From contig QZLH01000369.1 in the NCBI GenBank assembly GCA_003833135.1, positions 16,109 through 80,108 of the forward strand: a DNA stretch of 64,000 nt, given 5' to 3'. This DNA comes from Oehlia diaphana (taxonomy: Eukaryota; Glomeromycota; Glomeromycetes; Glomerales; Glomeraceae). This document shows positions 35,460-47,000 of the stretch, in pieces (the first letter of the stretch is position 1; every line of letters begins with the position of its first letter). The translations under genes and the position numbers were made by a program. The notes beneath the pieces were generated by a model. That model saw only the letters and a program-made list of their open reading frames with translations, made no database searches and was not told the origin of the DNA.

Positions 35460-36538
35460 TTATTTTTTCGTTAGATACCCCTCTACTCTCGCCCTCTTCC
35501 TATCAGGTTCTTCCTCCGCACATGCCCTATCCTTTATTATCCCTACCACCACACTTAAAACCCTTTTCACACCATTACACAGCGTTTGATATTCCGCTGA
35601 CTTTTTATCCAAAGCATCTTCGGAAAATTCGATGCTTAACGGAAGCTTGCTTCCTTGTGAAATTCTTCCGGGAGTATAGAGCAGGAAGTGCCAGTCTCGA
35701 GCTGTTGTCACTATACCATAGAGATAATCGTAGTCATCCCCATCATCATTCCGCTTTCGCTTTCTCTTGTTCGTTTCATACGAACTCTCGAGCTGTTTGA
35801 TATTCTGAGCGAAGCCTTCGATTACATTCCGCTGTGGTTTGTCCTCCGTAATGCAAATAAGGTTCTCGGCATCCTGACCGGAGGAAGAATAAAGTATGGC
35901 GTTAGTATGGCTAATATAACATATAAAAAAGTGCGAACATGCATCACTCACCTTGATCGAATAATCAACCCGCCCAGAGCTTTCTTCACCTATTATTTCG
36001 TATTCAGGCCTCATACTTAATTCTTTCCCTGTGACATCCCTGGTTATATTTATTGCGGAATGAAGAATGGCCACAACGTACTCATTGCGCATGGCTTCCA
36101 AGCTATCCACAACCAAAGTTCCGTGATTTTTCAGCCTGACTATTATTTCCGCCATACATTGCTTGAAATGCTCGTTAGTATACTCTATCTCATACGACTG
36201 CAGTGAAAAAAGCGGGATAGTGCCGTACCATTGGAGTCAATACCGTATTTTGTTAACACCTCACTCAAACTCTTGTACGAGGAGAACGCACGCTTCGGCT
36301 TTTCTTTGAGGGTCTGGACCTCTTTTGCGAGAAGCGTTGCTGGACCACCTTTAAATCCATAACGCTCAAAGTCTTCTCTAGTCAAGTCGAGAAAGGAGAG
36401 ACCGTTAATTTCTTCTTCCCGAAGAATGTCGAAGTGCTTTTTCTCGAGCTTTAGGTTCTGCTCTTTTAAAAAATCGATAAGGGTTTCTGTATCCCAGTTC
36501 TCAACTAAGTAAGAGTCGTGTTCAGCTGTTGAGGTCAT
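35460..36538 (-). pseudogene. SAM plus PD-(D/E)XK-like protein with a frameshift
   Basis: The N-terminal frame (ATG 36538) encodes a SAM domain, residues about 10-75 (NWDTETLIDFLKEQNLK, INGLSFLDLTREDFERYG, GGPATLLAKEV). It then runs KYGIDSNGT and shifts. The next frame reads TIPLFSLQSYEIEYTNEHF and joins MAEIIVRLKNHG. A one-base loss near 36222-36224 explains this; no splice sites fit. Further on, REYE-like RPEYEIIGEESSGRVDY and then LICITEDK resemble the D...ExK pattern of PD-(D/E)XK nucleases. An intron (GTGAGT...GTCAG, about 35956-35874) interrupts between DYSIK and DAENLIC. The last half ends KRARVEGYLTKK. I recall this SAM architecture as an expanded Rhizophagus family. Nuclease activity is inferred from the motif only. 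Confidence 0.65.
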
Positions 36539-36753
36539 AGCGCTTTTATATGGTTATTAGGCTCGGACAAAAAAATAGTGTTACTTTCCGGGTTTTTATG
36601 TAGCACAGGCATTGCATCATTACACGTGACCCGTTTCTCATGTACCGATAAAATAATAATACTTTATTTATGAAAAAAAAAAACGTTGGCCTACAATACA
36701 TAAAATTGCGACTATATCGCTACATGATAATGAAATATAGATAAAAAATCTAA

Positions 36754-37048
36754 CTACTGGGGGACCCCTTTGGGCTTTGGGACCGGGTATATGTAGATGA
36801 GACCCTCTTCAATATGATCGATATTAAAATGCTTAGAAATCATATCATCTTGTTTCAACTCTTTTCCCGGCCCTTTTGGGTTATCCACGTAAAAGCTTAA
36901 TCTCATCAGGAACCTGCTCATAAAGTGTTGCCATTCCTTTTTTAATAGTGGGTATGGCGTCTTTGACCAATGTTTGCCAGGCTATTTTGAAGATTTCATC
37001 ATCTGATTTATCATGAACTTTAAACCTGAAGTCAATAATATTGGCCAT
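36754..37048 (-). pseudogene. unknown frameshifted gene
   Basis: Minus strand: ATG at 37048 opens MANIIDFRFKVHDKSDDE, continues IAWQTLVKDAIPTIKKGM and stops at 36893. A neighbouring frame continues VDNPKGPGKELKQDDMISK and ends LIYIYPVPKPKGVPQ with a stop at 36754. The two together would be about 98 residues. The length and the ISKHF...IYIYPVPKP ending faintly resemble a Crinkler-type ubiquitin-like header, but I would not name it on this. Confidence 0.35.
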
Positions 37049-37634
37049 TTTTTTCGTTTCCTAAATACAGAGCCCATAGTGAGAAACTCGCTCGGTCTCA
37101 GAGGGACCCTCCCATACATACATAACTTCTGGCATATACATACCTTATTTTGCGTTATTTTCTCTGAGAAAGTTTTTTGCAGAAAGTTGGCAGAACTTCC
37201 ACATACCTCTACATGCTTTATATCTTGCTGGGAAAAAGATAAGGAGGTATGAGGCGTAATTAGTATTATCGTCTGATGCCAAGAGTTCTTTGAAAGCACA
37301 TGCAAATGGAATCTTCATACCTTAGATCTACCTTGCAAGACATATAGTTGGCTTTACGCCTGGCGATCTCGAAAATGCGAGTCCCTCAGCCTTTCATAAC
37401 ATATGCTTTTGTCGGCACTATTAACTTATAGGGTAGGTCCTGTGTTGAAACTAGACCTTCTTTCACATTTTTTTCATGTTTGTTTGGGGAAAAAAATAAG
37501 AAAAGTAATTTCTTTTTCACTTGATATGTGAGAAATTTCCCTGTCGCACAGACCTGCCCGTGTGATCATTTATTTTGTCGCACAATTTGGCCGAAGGCGC
37601 AGTGCATGTCTCAGCAATTCTTCCGAGATGATGA

Positions 37635-38100
37635 TCATTTCTCTGGACTAGCATTAATCGATCTGCTGGGATCGGAAATATCAAACATTTTACTAACATC
37701 GCTTTTAAACAATTTTACAAGGTTTTCTAGTCCCTCCAATTTTTTCTCAAATACTTTGGTTAGCTCCTCCGGATCGCTAGGTAAATTATTGGATAAAATC
37801 TTTTTCGCTTGGTCCCTCTGGGATCCTTTCGGCTTGGCGCTCGCTTTCCATTCTTACCTTCGGTACTGCGGAAGTTAGTCTAACTATTGGGAAGAAAAAA
37901 TAAAATTGTGCAATATTTAGTTGATCACTGCTCCGGACTGGTTCGGGTTCCCAGATATTCGCACAGTTCGGGATAATCAAACACGCTATTCCTTTATATT
38001 CTTGACAGTGATAAAGCCAGTTGCCTTATCATATATGTGCTCATATTTGGCCGGATTGCATAATGGCAAATACTGCGTGGGATTATTAGTAGCCGATTAT
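37635..38100 (-). pseudogene. degenerate minus-strand coding tract, unknown
   Basis: Read on the minus strand, fragments with coding character follow one another across stops: TQYLPLCNPAKYEHIYDKA, DYPELCEYLGTRTSPEQ and, after an intron-like GTGATC...CAATAG, a frame with LPSDPEELTKVFEKKLEGLE ending at 37635. No family was recognised. It is probably the broken 5' part of a gene whose 3' part may be 36754-37048. Confidence 0.3.
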
Positions 38101-38161
38101 TTCTAGAAAAAAATATCCGGTTCAATTTTTCTCGGATCAGTATTAAAAATAAATATTAATA

Positions 38162-38752
38162 ATGAATATGCATCATACCCTAGAAATACCCGAGCTACTT
38201 GAAATTATTTTTGCCTTTCTTAGTACGTAGGAAAGATCTTTATAGGAGTTGCACCAGAGTGAACTGCCAATGGAAGACCGTGTCCTTGTATATTATTCTG
38301 GAAAAAGAAAAGCAGAATTTATTAAGATTCCTGGCATTCGTGATAATATTATTTTTCACATATATGATAATCACCTCAATATTACTGAAATTGTTAACTA
38401 TTGCAAGGTGAGTGAGATATGGAGAAATATTCTTAATCGATTATATGCAAAGACTATTTCTCTTTCTATGCTATATAATCATAAAGGTTTCTTAAATTCT
38501 TCTCGCTATGGTAGAAGACAACTACTTCATAATAAAAAACGACTTATATGTTATTTTACAAGTCGTCGTACACAATATTATTTAAAATATAACCATGAAG
38601 TAAATGGGTACTATCAGGATATCTTATCCCAATATGATATAAGGGATGAATTTCTTAGACTGGCCAGGGTTTGCCGGTCCTATAACTTTATGTCAAATAC
38701 TGAGAATGAATTTTGTAGACTAGCCAAGTCCTTCCGCTCTATTAGCTACTAA
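38162..38752 (+). pseudogene. F-box-like protein broken by frame changes
   Basis: ATG 38162 opens MNMHHTLEIPELLEIIFAFL, which looks like the first helix of an F-box. It stops after LST. The neighbouring frame continues KDLYRSCTRVNCQWKTVS, which fits the second half of an F-box. A third frame from ATG 38270 stays open for 160 residues (NLNITEIVNYCKVSEIWRN is readable in part) to 38752. The intact downstream frame may be used alone. F-box proteins recruit substrates to SCF ubiquitin ligases. The call rests on only two short blocks. Confidence 0.4.
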
Positions 38753-39160
38753 CTGAATATTTATTGCGCTAGAAAAAAACTCGTAAGAAATAACTGATTA
38801 ATTATTTTTCACGAAGATTGTATTTCTTTTTCTGAATGAATATGAGAAATAAGGGACATTTCGTCTATATCACTTCTTAACATTTTTTCGAAATCTTCGG
38901 GTGGCATAGCTTTATATAAATAATAGATTTCTCGGCAATTGTTTTAAGATTTTGATGTATTTTAGTTACATCACGTTCCAATGCTATAATAGACTCTTTG
39001 ATATTCACAATAGACTATTTCTTTTTTTTTTTCGAATCTGTGTAATGATTTTTAGAAACATTTTCTATATCCCAGGAAAAAATAACTGAATATTTATTTC
39101 ATCGGATAAAAAATCTAATAATAATTATGTAAACTCTGTAACTTGGCTGGTCCAAATCGC

Positions 39161-40990
39161 TCACAAGTCTAGCTTATTGCTGGTAACTGGATATGTTAGA
39201 CATATATTCGTTTTGATATTTCTCTGGGAGCTTGCCCTTATAGCTCTTTTTTTGGCCTCTTTATGGGATATACCATCTTTGACCATATTCTTATAAATCA
39301 TATTGCGCCAATGATTATATGGTAAAGTTGATATTCCATTTGATAATATCCAGCACTTAGTATCTATAGGACAGAGTACCTTTTTCTCAGACTTGACTAG
39401 AGATAATATGTGATCCTTTGATCGGATACCTACATTTTTTGCATAGAATACTTCCTTACCAAAGAGACAGTCCTGATATACTAATGTCATAGGATCTGCC
39501 TCAGATCGCATAGCCAAGTCTCTAGCCTCTTGTTCTGTCATTGATGACATATCTACCGGTTCATCTAGCAAGGACCCTTCTAAAGCTGACATATATGAAT
39601 CCATAGCCATATCAGCCATACCCTTTTTGCTAACTCCTTTATTTCTAGAATTCTTGGTCTTATCTGCTAAGACATAGTGGTAAGACTTGGCTCGGATATG
39701 ATAAGATTCTATGATAACATTGTTTGGGGTCTCATCCTTGAAAAGCCCAATAGTCTTAGAATCATTAAGGTCAAAAAGGTTGGGTCACTCAGCCATGTCT
39801 CTATAGATATCTTCAGTCTCTACGTGGTATATGAAGGAGTCGGTGTCCATATATCCTAGCCTAGCCTTACTCCCATATTTTCCTTTCACATAGCTGTACC
39901 AGAAGCGGTACATCAAGAGCTTGCTGAGTCCTAGGACAGATGCACCAATATGATGGGCTTGTTGAGAGTTACGCTGGCCTTTCCCATATGTGCACCTACT
40001 AATGTAGGTCCAAGCAGTCTAGCATACTTGAAAGATGGCTTGCGAACCTTTTTCAAGTAAGCCTTTTTCATCCCGCTCATTATTCTTCATAATCTTGACA
40101 TCCTGGTATTTGCAAACATTTTCTATAGTCTTGCCATATACTGAGTTATTCATAAGCTTGAAGAAGTCTTTTTTGAAGGCATTCTTAACCCCCTGACGTT
40201 TCTCAGTATTAAATGTAATATATGGCGCAAGCCAGTTAGTCTGGTCAAATGAAAGGATATTAGAAACTTCATCCACCACCATGCCTAATTTTACATAGTA
40301 TTGGAGCTCTTGGTAGTGGATAACATAATCTTTTCGTAGACCAAGGTGGGAACTAACTTTTCTATTGCAGAGAAGTGCCCACCATCTAATTGTTCCACAA
40401 GTTTTGCGTTATAAGGACTTAGCCAATCTTTTCTACTGTGACATTTTCAACAGCTGGAGGCAAGTCTCTCAAATAGTCATGGGTCTTTAGGGGAAATGTG
40501 CCTTAATATTTGGGAAATACCCACGCCTAACATCTGATCTGGTATTGAGAATATATTCAAGATATTACTTTTGCTTATCGGGATTCTTAAGTAAATATTC
40601 CCGACTAGTGAGCCATTCATATCCTCCAATAGGTAAGAATTAGCTATAAAGATTGTTCACATCGACATATAAGATCCAGGTTGTGGGGTTGGATGGGTTA
40701 AATTTCTTACCCATCTTGAGATTATTGGCCTTAAAATATCGTTGACAATCTATAGATATACCCACACGCTTAGCTTTTTTGATGAAATCATGCATAGCCA
40801 TTTCTGTGAATAGCTTGATCTTAACTCCTGTCATCTTAAGCATAACATCCCAGGATAAGAATGGGCAGAGACATAATGACTGGGATCAAGCTCATAATAT
40901 TGCATACATATCTCTTGGAATTTAGTTCACATCTGCTAGACTAAGTACGTCAGTCTTAAGATAGAGATCATGATACTCACCTAAATATAT
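39161..40990 (-). pseudogene. family-B DNA polymerase relic (protein-primed, organellar/viral or Maverick type)
   Basis: The minus strand shows polymerase landmarks in order. An exonuclease-III-like EYHDLYLKTDVL lies near 40960. MLKMTGVKIKLFTEM and then motif A-like ILYVDVNNLYS lie at 40840-40640. KDYVIHYQELQYYVKLGM is near 40300. FDQTNWLAPYITFNTEKR and motif B KLMNNSVYGKTIEN lie at 40250-40110. LGLSKLLMYRFWYSYVKGK and motif C YMDTDSF lie at 39930-39840. An uninterrupted C-terminal frame at 39619-39161 follows. At least two frame changes and stops disrupt it (for example a TGA after YRDMAE near 39791). This polymerase type occurs in linear plasmids, Mavericks/Polintons and related viruses. 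No integrase, ATPase or capsid gene was found nearby, so the parent element is undetermined. Confidence 0.8.
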
Positions 40991-41344
40991 ACTTTATTAT
41001 CTAATAGATAAGTATATCACTAGTGGTAGAAAATACTCAATAGTTATAAAATAAAAATGTACTAAAGCTACATTAAAGTAAAATAAATAATAACTAACTT
41101 ATTGATCTAAAACCTACTTAGAATTTCTTTACAATTTTAGATTAGTGGAGAACCTCGATAATTGGACTTCATCTATCAACACGGAATATAAACTATATAG
41201 TACAGTAATAAAAATCATAATTATATTAATCAAGTTTGGCATGTTTATTAATAATTTTTTAGAAATGTAAAAGAAAAATATATTTTGTCACTACAATTTA
41301 GGATAGTATATGATCACAAATTAAGAAATTAATCTCATAACTGT

Positions 41345-41484
41345 GGGACAATAGAATCACATGCTAACGGCCTGATCTTTATTGCAGCAAGATTTCATAG
41401 GTAATAATTACATCATAATAAACTATTTTGTACAACATAATAAACTATTTATACTATACAATCCATTATAAGCCACTTTAGGCC
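41345..41484. repeat. inverted terminal repeat of the DIRS-type element (low-coordinate end)
   Basis: From GGGACAATAGAATCAC to GCCACTTTAGGCC it is the reverse complement of 43591-43720, apart from a short insertion (ATCTTTATT) and a few substitutions. Confidence 0.88.
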
Positions 41485-41536
41485 GTAACTTAAACAATAG
41501 GATGGGTAATGTTAATACAACTACATGGGGGGCACA

Positions 41537-41645
41537 ACGTGATTCTATTGTCCCTTGTTATTCATTAATTTACAAATGTATTTCATAAACTCGTACATTC
41601 GATAAAATTAATCTCATAACTGTGGGACAATAGAATCACATGCTA
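41537..41645. repeat. internal complementary region (ICR) of the DIRS-type element
   Basis: 41537-41610 repeats 43703-43776 with two differences, and 41605-41645 repeats 41326-41366 exactly. The segment therefore fuses the two outer termini head to tail, which is how DIRS ICRs are built. Confidence 0.85.
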
Positions 41646-41699
41646 CTGCAGAGAAAACCTTAATCATTAGTAGCTTTGTCTAAAATTAAAGATGAAGTA

Positions 41700-42602
41700 C
41701 GATTCCTTTCTAATAACATCAGTTTAATTCCTCTTTGGTAAAACCGCTGGTAAGTCGAATTGCTGGACCAATTTCCTAAGGCTAAGATGGAGGCTAAGTC
41801 AGCTCCAGAATTCTGCAAAAAAAAGGCAGAAAGAGTCCGTATATCTCTTGCCGACGAGGTGGGTGAAGATTTCTGTAAACAGTCTTAATCCAACCAGCGA
41901 TCGTATCCGTAGCAGCAGGTGAGTAAGGTTCTCTGGTAATTAAAAACAATGATTTCTTTTTATCTTCAGTATCACGCCACTGTCGTGTCCTGTCAATCAA
42001 AGTGATAAAAGCACTATATGGACATAGACATTCATCATTATAATTCCCAATGTAAAACTTTTGCACGGAGATTTTGTAGATGATAAAGAATGAGCTTTTG
42101 CTATGTTATATTCTTTTGGTTTAATACATTCCAAAGTAATAGAATTACGTGTTATCTTGAGCGTGAACAGATCAATCCTTTTTAAATCTAAAGGTCTAGA
42201 AGCAGTAACTAGTGCTATTAAAAATGAAGTTTTAACGGTCAAATTCCGTATTAACATTGTACTGTTATCTTCCAGACTTCTTATATAATCTAGTGATGGT
42301 ATTATATCTATCAGGTCATCTGATTTCACAGGAGGAGGATTCTCCGAATGTATGGCATGCATCGTCCACGATATATCGGGATGAGTGCCAACCAATACAC
42401 CATCAACTAATTCATGTGCCTCGGAAATTGCTATTCTGTATCCTGCGATCATGTTGAAAGATTTTTCACGTGTTAATATATCTACCAGGAAATCACAAAT
42501 CTTTTCTACAGGGCAAGTAACGGGATCGCAGTTGTTGAGTTGACACCAAGAAATCCATGTTCTGAGATTTGAGGACATCGTTCTTGAAGAGTTTTTATCC
42601 AA
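41700..42602 (-). pseudogene. DIRS-type tyrosine recombinase, frameshifted
   Basis: The N-terminal DNA-binding part has NLRTWISWCQLNNCDP and AGYRIAISEAHELVDG. The catalytic domain has the box-I arginine in LVTASRPLDLKRID. After a frame change near 42060 the frame continues CPYSAFITLIDRTRQW. A second change near 41865 leads to SARDIRTLSAFFLQ, LASILALGNWSSNSTYQRF and YQRG, the usual C-terminal end with the nucleophilic tyrosine region. The box-II His-x-x-Arg is not clear. The enzyme class catalyses circle integration without target-site duplication. The gene is broken by at least two shifts. Confidence 0.8.
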
Positions 42603-42653
42603 TGCTGATATGAATAAGTTGATAGCTTTCTTTGAAAAGCCTTTGTCTTCATA

Positions 42654-43475
42654 TCATATCTGGATAAGTTGCACACGAGTATTTTCCATTTCGGATTCCT
42701 CAGTGGGTATGATTGATCTGGTTGTGTCGGTAGAAATAGATCCTGTCCTGTGAGTATTACTGGAGGGGCTATAAGAAGATCGATCAATAGTGGAAACCAT
42801 AGGGCTGATTTCCAATATGGGACTAGAAGAGTTAGAGAAGTCTTTTCCCGTATCAATTTCACTAGGACGCGCAGAATAAAAATCCAGGGCAAATTGGCTC
42901 ATAGACCCGTTGTCTTTCATGCCTGTCGAAATGCATCCACTACTTCTGCAAATGGATCTGGTGTCCATGCGTAATACCACGGTAACTGAGTGTTCGTCCT
43001 GTTCGCGAACAGATCTACTCAAAACGGACCCCATAAATCATTTATCCATAAAAATATTTTCGGGTGTAGCATCCAATCATTCCTGTCTTTCTTCATCTGA
43101 GATACCTGATCCGCTTCCACATTCTGGATTCTGGGTATATGTTCTGCTTGCAGGTTTATGTTTCGTGCTAAGCATAAATTCTACAACTCCTTTGTGCTCT
43201 TTGATAAGTCTGCTGACATTGTGCCCCCTTGGTGGTTTATATACGCTACACATGTGATATTGTCTGTTCGTATAAGAACAGCTTGATTCATGATCTGTTT
43301 GAATGAGCGAAGAGCAAAGTGTATTGCTTTCATTTTAAGATGGTTGATGTGCAGCTGACATTCTGCCTGATTCCAGTTGCTGTGGATTATAATGTTATTC
43401 TGTGTTGCACCTTAACCGCTCATCGAAGCGTTGATGTATATTATTAATACTGGTTCAAAATCTTCCAAGGTATCT
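42654..43475 (-). pseudogene. DIRS-type RNase H and connector domain, degraded
   Basis: Minus-strand blocks in order are IYINASMSG (first RNase H acidic site), NWNQAECQLHINHLKMKA (the E..HIN.LE block), IRTDNITCVAYINHQGG (third site), LQAEHIPRIQNVEADQVS (last Asp) and WINDLWGPF then VDLFANRTNTQ. The connector follows: LPWYYAWTPDPFAEVVDAF, VPYWKSALWFPLLIDLL and HPLRNPKWK-like YPLRNPKWKIL. Stops and frame changes occur between blocks. No reverse transcriptase YxDD precedes it. Confidence 0.78.
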
Positions 43476-43590
43476 TCTTGAACATTATCAACATTATGGT
43501 TACCGGTTTTATTATTATTTAAGTTGTCCTGATTATCAGGTATGTTAGAGTCATTTGAATCTCAAGTGTGGACTGCTGCAAGAAAGAAAT

Positions 43591-43720
43591 GGCCTAAAGT
43601 GGCTTATAATGGATTGTATAGTATAAATAGTTTATTATGTTGTACAAAATAGTTTATTATGATGTAATTATTACCTATGAAATCTTGCTGCAGGCTGTTA
43701 GCACGTGATTCTATTGTCCC
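43591..43720. repeat. inverted terminal repeat of the DIRS-type element (high-coordinate end)
   Basis: Reverse complement of 41345-41484. The outer unique extension runs on to 43776 and is copied in the internal complementary region. Confidence 0.88.
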
Positions 43721-43948
43721 TTGTTATTCATTAATTTACGAATGTATTTCGTAAACTCGTACATTCGATAAAATTACTAGATTACTTCACGTGAATCACT
43801 GGTCACGTTAATCAGTTTAACATAATTCCGGTCAAGAACCGAGATTAAAGATAATTTCCTAAATAATTCTGACCAGAATTAAGATAATTAAAAAAGTGGG
43901 CAGGAAAAAAATTAATAAAATATTTAATTGAGTCGGGATTCCTTAATA

Positions 43949-44079
43949 TACAGTGGGGGTGTACGATATTAATGTACAGTACGAGTTAACGGTAACGCTA
44001 TCACGTGCAAGTGCATAACTCCTAAACTCGGGCCAGTTTGTATTTTAATATTGTACAACTATTGTACACCCCTACTGTA
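43949..44079. mobile_element. Tc1/mariner-type MITE flanked by TA
   Basis: CAGTGGGGGTGTAC (43951-43964) and GTACACCCCTACTG (44064-44077) are inverted repeats with one mismatch. TA lies outside each end (43949-43950 and 44078-44079), the usual Tc1/mariner target duplication. The interior has CTATCACGTG and GCATAACTCCTAAACTC and no coding. A related interior occurs at 56589-56665. Confidence 0.75.
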
Positions 44080-47000
44080 CGTTTAGGATGCTCCCAGAGT
44101 AACCATAAAAATTTAACGAAATGGCCGGCATTACACATTTTGGCTGGAATTAGGTTGTGAGAAAATAATATTTTAGCTACTGTCCTCCCCTTATGAAAGT
44201 GAGGGATGTGGGCTCGGGTCATTTGTCATTTGAGAAGTGGAATGACCCGTCATTTGCCATTTCAAGTAAGAATATTTAAAATTGTTCAAGTGACTTGTTT
44301 GATTGGCCTAAATTGGACATAAAGTTCATAACATAAATCATGCAACTAAATCACACGACTAAATCACGCGTTTACCTATGTATGGGCTCGCTTGTTGGGC
44401 ACTTGGGCTACGAAATTGTTTCATACTAAATCCTTTATTACCTTATTTAAATATCTAACTAATTCGGAATAGGTTAGAACTTTGAATTGTTAGAATTGTT
44501 AAGCGAAGAGTATAAGTACAAATTGGGAAAAAAAAATTTTTTTTCGAGTTGTCAAACTTTATGCATTTCATGCATGCAAATAACAAAGAAAAAGTGAGGA
44601 AATGCAGGTAAATATTCAAATAGCGTAAATAGCGTAAGAATTATTTTCAAATAACAAAGAAAGTCTTATAATGGTTTGTTTGGAACAATACGTCATAAAT
44701 ATTTTATATGGAAATATGTTGATCGGCGTAAATTTGTAAAATACATATGAATTTGGACTAGTTATAAGTATTAAAAAAGAAAAATTTTAACTTTTTACCG
44801 ATTTTTATTTTATTATGGCCGATATAAAGGATATAAAAAGAAAATAATCATATCATGCAAAAAAGGAGATCTTTATTTGTATTATTTTTTAAAACAATAC
44901 AATATAATTTTTTTAGAATAATCATTCGTTAACCAATTAAGAAAACGCGGAATTTTAATGATCGATATTTTTAGACATTAGTAGCTATTGATCGCCGCAG
45001 TATTCCTTATGACTGGCTTGGGTGGGATTGGATCGAAAATCGAATCTTTTTCAAGATTTTTCTTTATAGACGACCAACCTGACTTTAAATCAGTTTCTAA
45101 TTTCAGCAAAAATAATCAGCACTTGACCGGCATGGAAAATTACTTTGGAGTCAGGTTTAACTTAACTTATATGTAAAAAATTGCTGAAAATCGGTTCTCG
45201 ATAATCGATTTTACTATGTTTTGTCAATTTTCGATTAATCGATTCCAGTCCCTGTCTGACTGTATAACATTGTCCATTTACCATAAACTGAAGAAGGTTC
45301 TTTATCGTTCTTTTCGTGTATTTACACCTATTAAACATATCGCATAACTATATTTATTACACGTGCACAGTGCATTCGTGTTGTTTTAATTTCTTGTAAT
45401 TAATTAAATAATAGGGCAATTAACAACTAAATAATTTGAATAATAATTTGTGTTCAAAATTGCTTATAGAAGCAAGATACTCATTTTTGAAGAATATTTC
45501 CAACGTTCACAAAAACAATTCTGCTTTAATTTAATATTATTCTTATAAAAATATTGATTTGTCAAATTTACATTTTTAAATACAATTACAAATAATAGCT
45601 AAAAGCTAACAAATATTAATATTACTGAACTAGTAGAGTAAGTCAAATATGAGTGTGAGAAATTTCCTTCAATTTTATTCTAATCATTCTTGATTACAAG
45701 TAATTTCTTCATTTTCTTCCTCAATAATACTTTGCTTTGCTTTCTTTGTACTTTAGTTGGCTGTATACTATAAAATTAATACGAAAAAAATAATTGATCT
45801 CAATACATATAGATGTTGGTCGATTGTTTGCTGCGAGATCAATATCAACTTGATATAACGTTCGATTGATAGCATCTTTGAGCTCTTAGATGATCCGTCT
45901 CAAACATATCCGCAAGAGATAATGCAGCAAACATCATTTCGTGACCTTTAATCCCAGAATATAACGCATCAATTTTCTCTACAATAATATCAAAACATCT
46001 GTGATTACGTTGTAAGCATCGAAAGATTTTTTCTATCTTGCTCTTACTTATCTTGGCTGATAAACGGAAGTTTCTGAATAACCATAGTTAGCAAAATTAC
46101 TAAAATAAGTCCTTTTTAGGAGACATAATAGGACATAATGATGCGGACAATAATCAACTCGTATTTTTACGAATAGAGTTATTTATCGCTACACAGGAGT
46201 TTTTGATACAAAAAGTAAAATCATGTGAAAGGAAATACAGTACATTTGAAGGATAATTACAGTATATACTGTATAAGGGTTAATTTCGGTTCTTTAATTA
46301 CTTAATTATATTTTTCAGCTAATACAAAACAGGTTAGATATTTATATGAGAAAAACGGATATAAATACTCTGTTATTGAGAAAAAGACTTTTTTTTTGTT
46401 TTTTTAATGCATGCAAATAATAACAAAGAAGGATTAAAGTTCAAAACTTGGACTATTATAAACTTTTTCTTTGTAATTATTACGCTATTTTAAATAATTA
46501 CAAAATTGTCCATCACTTTATTACGTCATAGACATATTTTAAATTATAACTCGTTAAAATTATTCTCCTTATATTTTATTTAATTTGGGCGTAAATTTGC
46601 ATATGACTTTGGATTAAATGGATTAAATTGTCAATCAATCAATCATTAATCAGGAATATTTTAACTTTGCCAATTTTCTTTTTTAAATATAAATCAGGTA
46701 TAATGACTTGAATTATTATGTGCGGTTAATTATTACGAAAATCCATGGTTTAAAAGTCAGTAGATATAAAAAGAAAAAATAACTTTATGCAACAAGGACC
46801 GTATTATTTTTTTTTTAACAATACAAATTTTTCTTTAAATACCGAATTTATTCGTTAATCATTATTTTTTAAAATAATTGTTGATCATATCATGTGATAT
46901 ATATATACATGTTGACCATTAACTGATTCTACTTTTTTGGTCATCCTCGCCGTTTTTTTTATTCGTGCATTATTTCCATATACAATTTTCATACAAAGAA

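Larger units (their letters stand above)
41326..43776 (-). mobile_element. DIRS-type tyrosine-recombinase retroelement, internally deleted
   Basis: Read on the minus strand the element has a left inverted terminal repeat (43720-43591), RNase H, a connector domain, a tyrosine recombinase, an internal complementary region (41645-41537) and a right inverted repeat (41484-41345). This is the DIRS-1 plan. Gag, reverse transcriptase and any methyltransferase are missing: RNase H starts within about 120 bp of the left repeat, so the 5' half was deleted. The outer ends both abut AAATTA (41326-41331 and 43771-43776). The internal complementary region joins the two outer ends through the same AAATTA, as expected for circular-junction recombination by a tyrosine recombinase. 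Coding parts are broken. Confidence 0.8.

Noticed and set aside
36661..38100. Naming this tract a Crinkler-type gene
   Set aside because: Only a faint likeness to a header end. No conserved header motif or C-terminal domain was identified.
41281..43800. Crypton as the source of the tyrosine recombinase
   Set aside because: RNase H, the connector domain, inverted terminal repeats and an internal complementary region point to a DIRS-type retroelement.
44988..45176. 62-residue plus-strand frame
   Set aside because: Overlaps ATCGAAAATCG-type repeat sequence and shows no domain.
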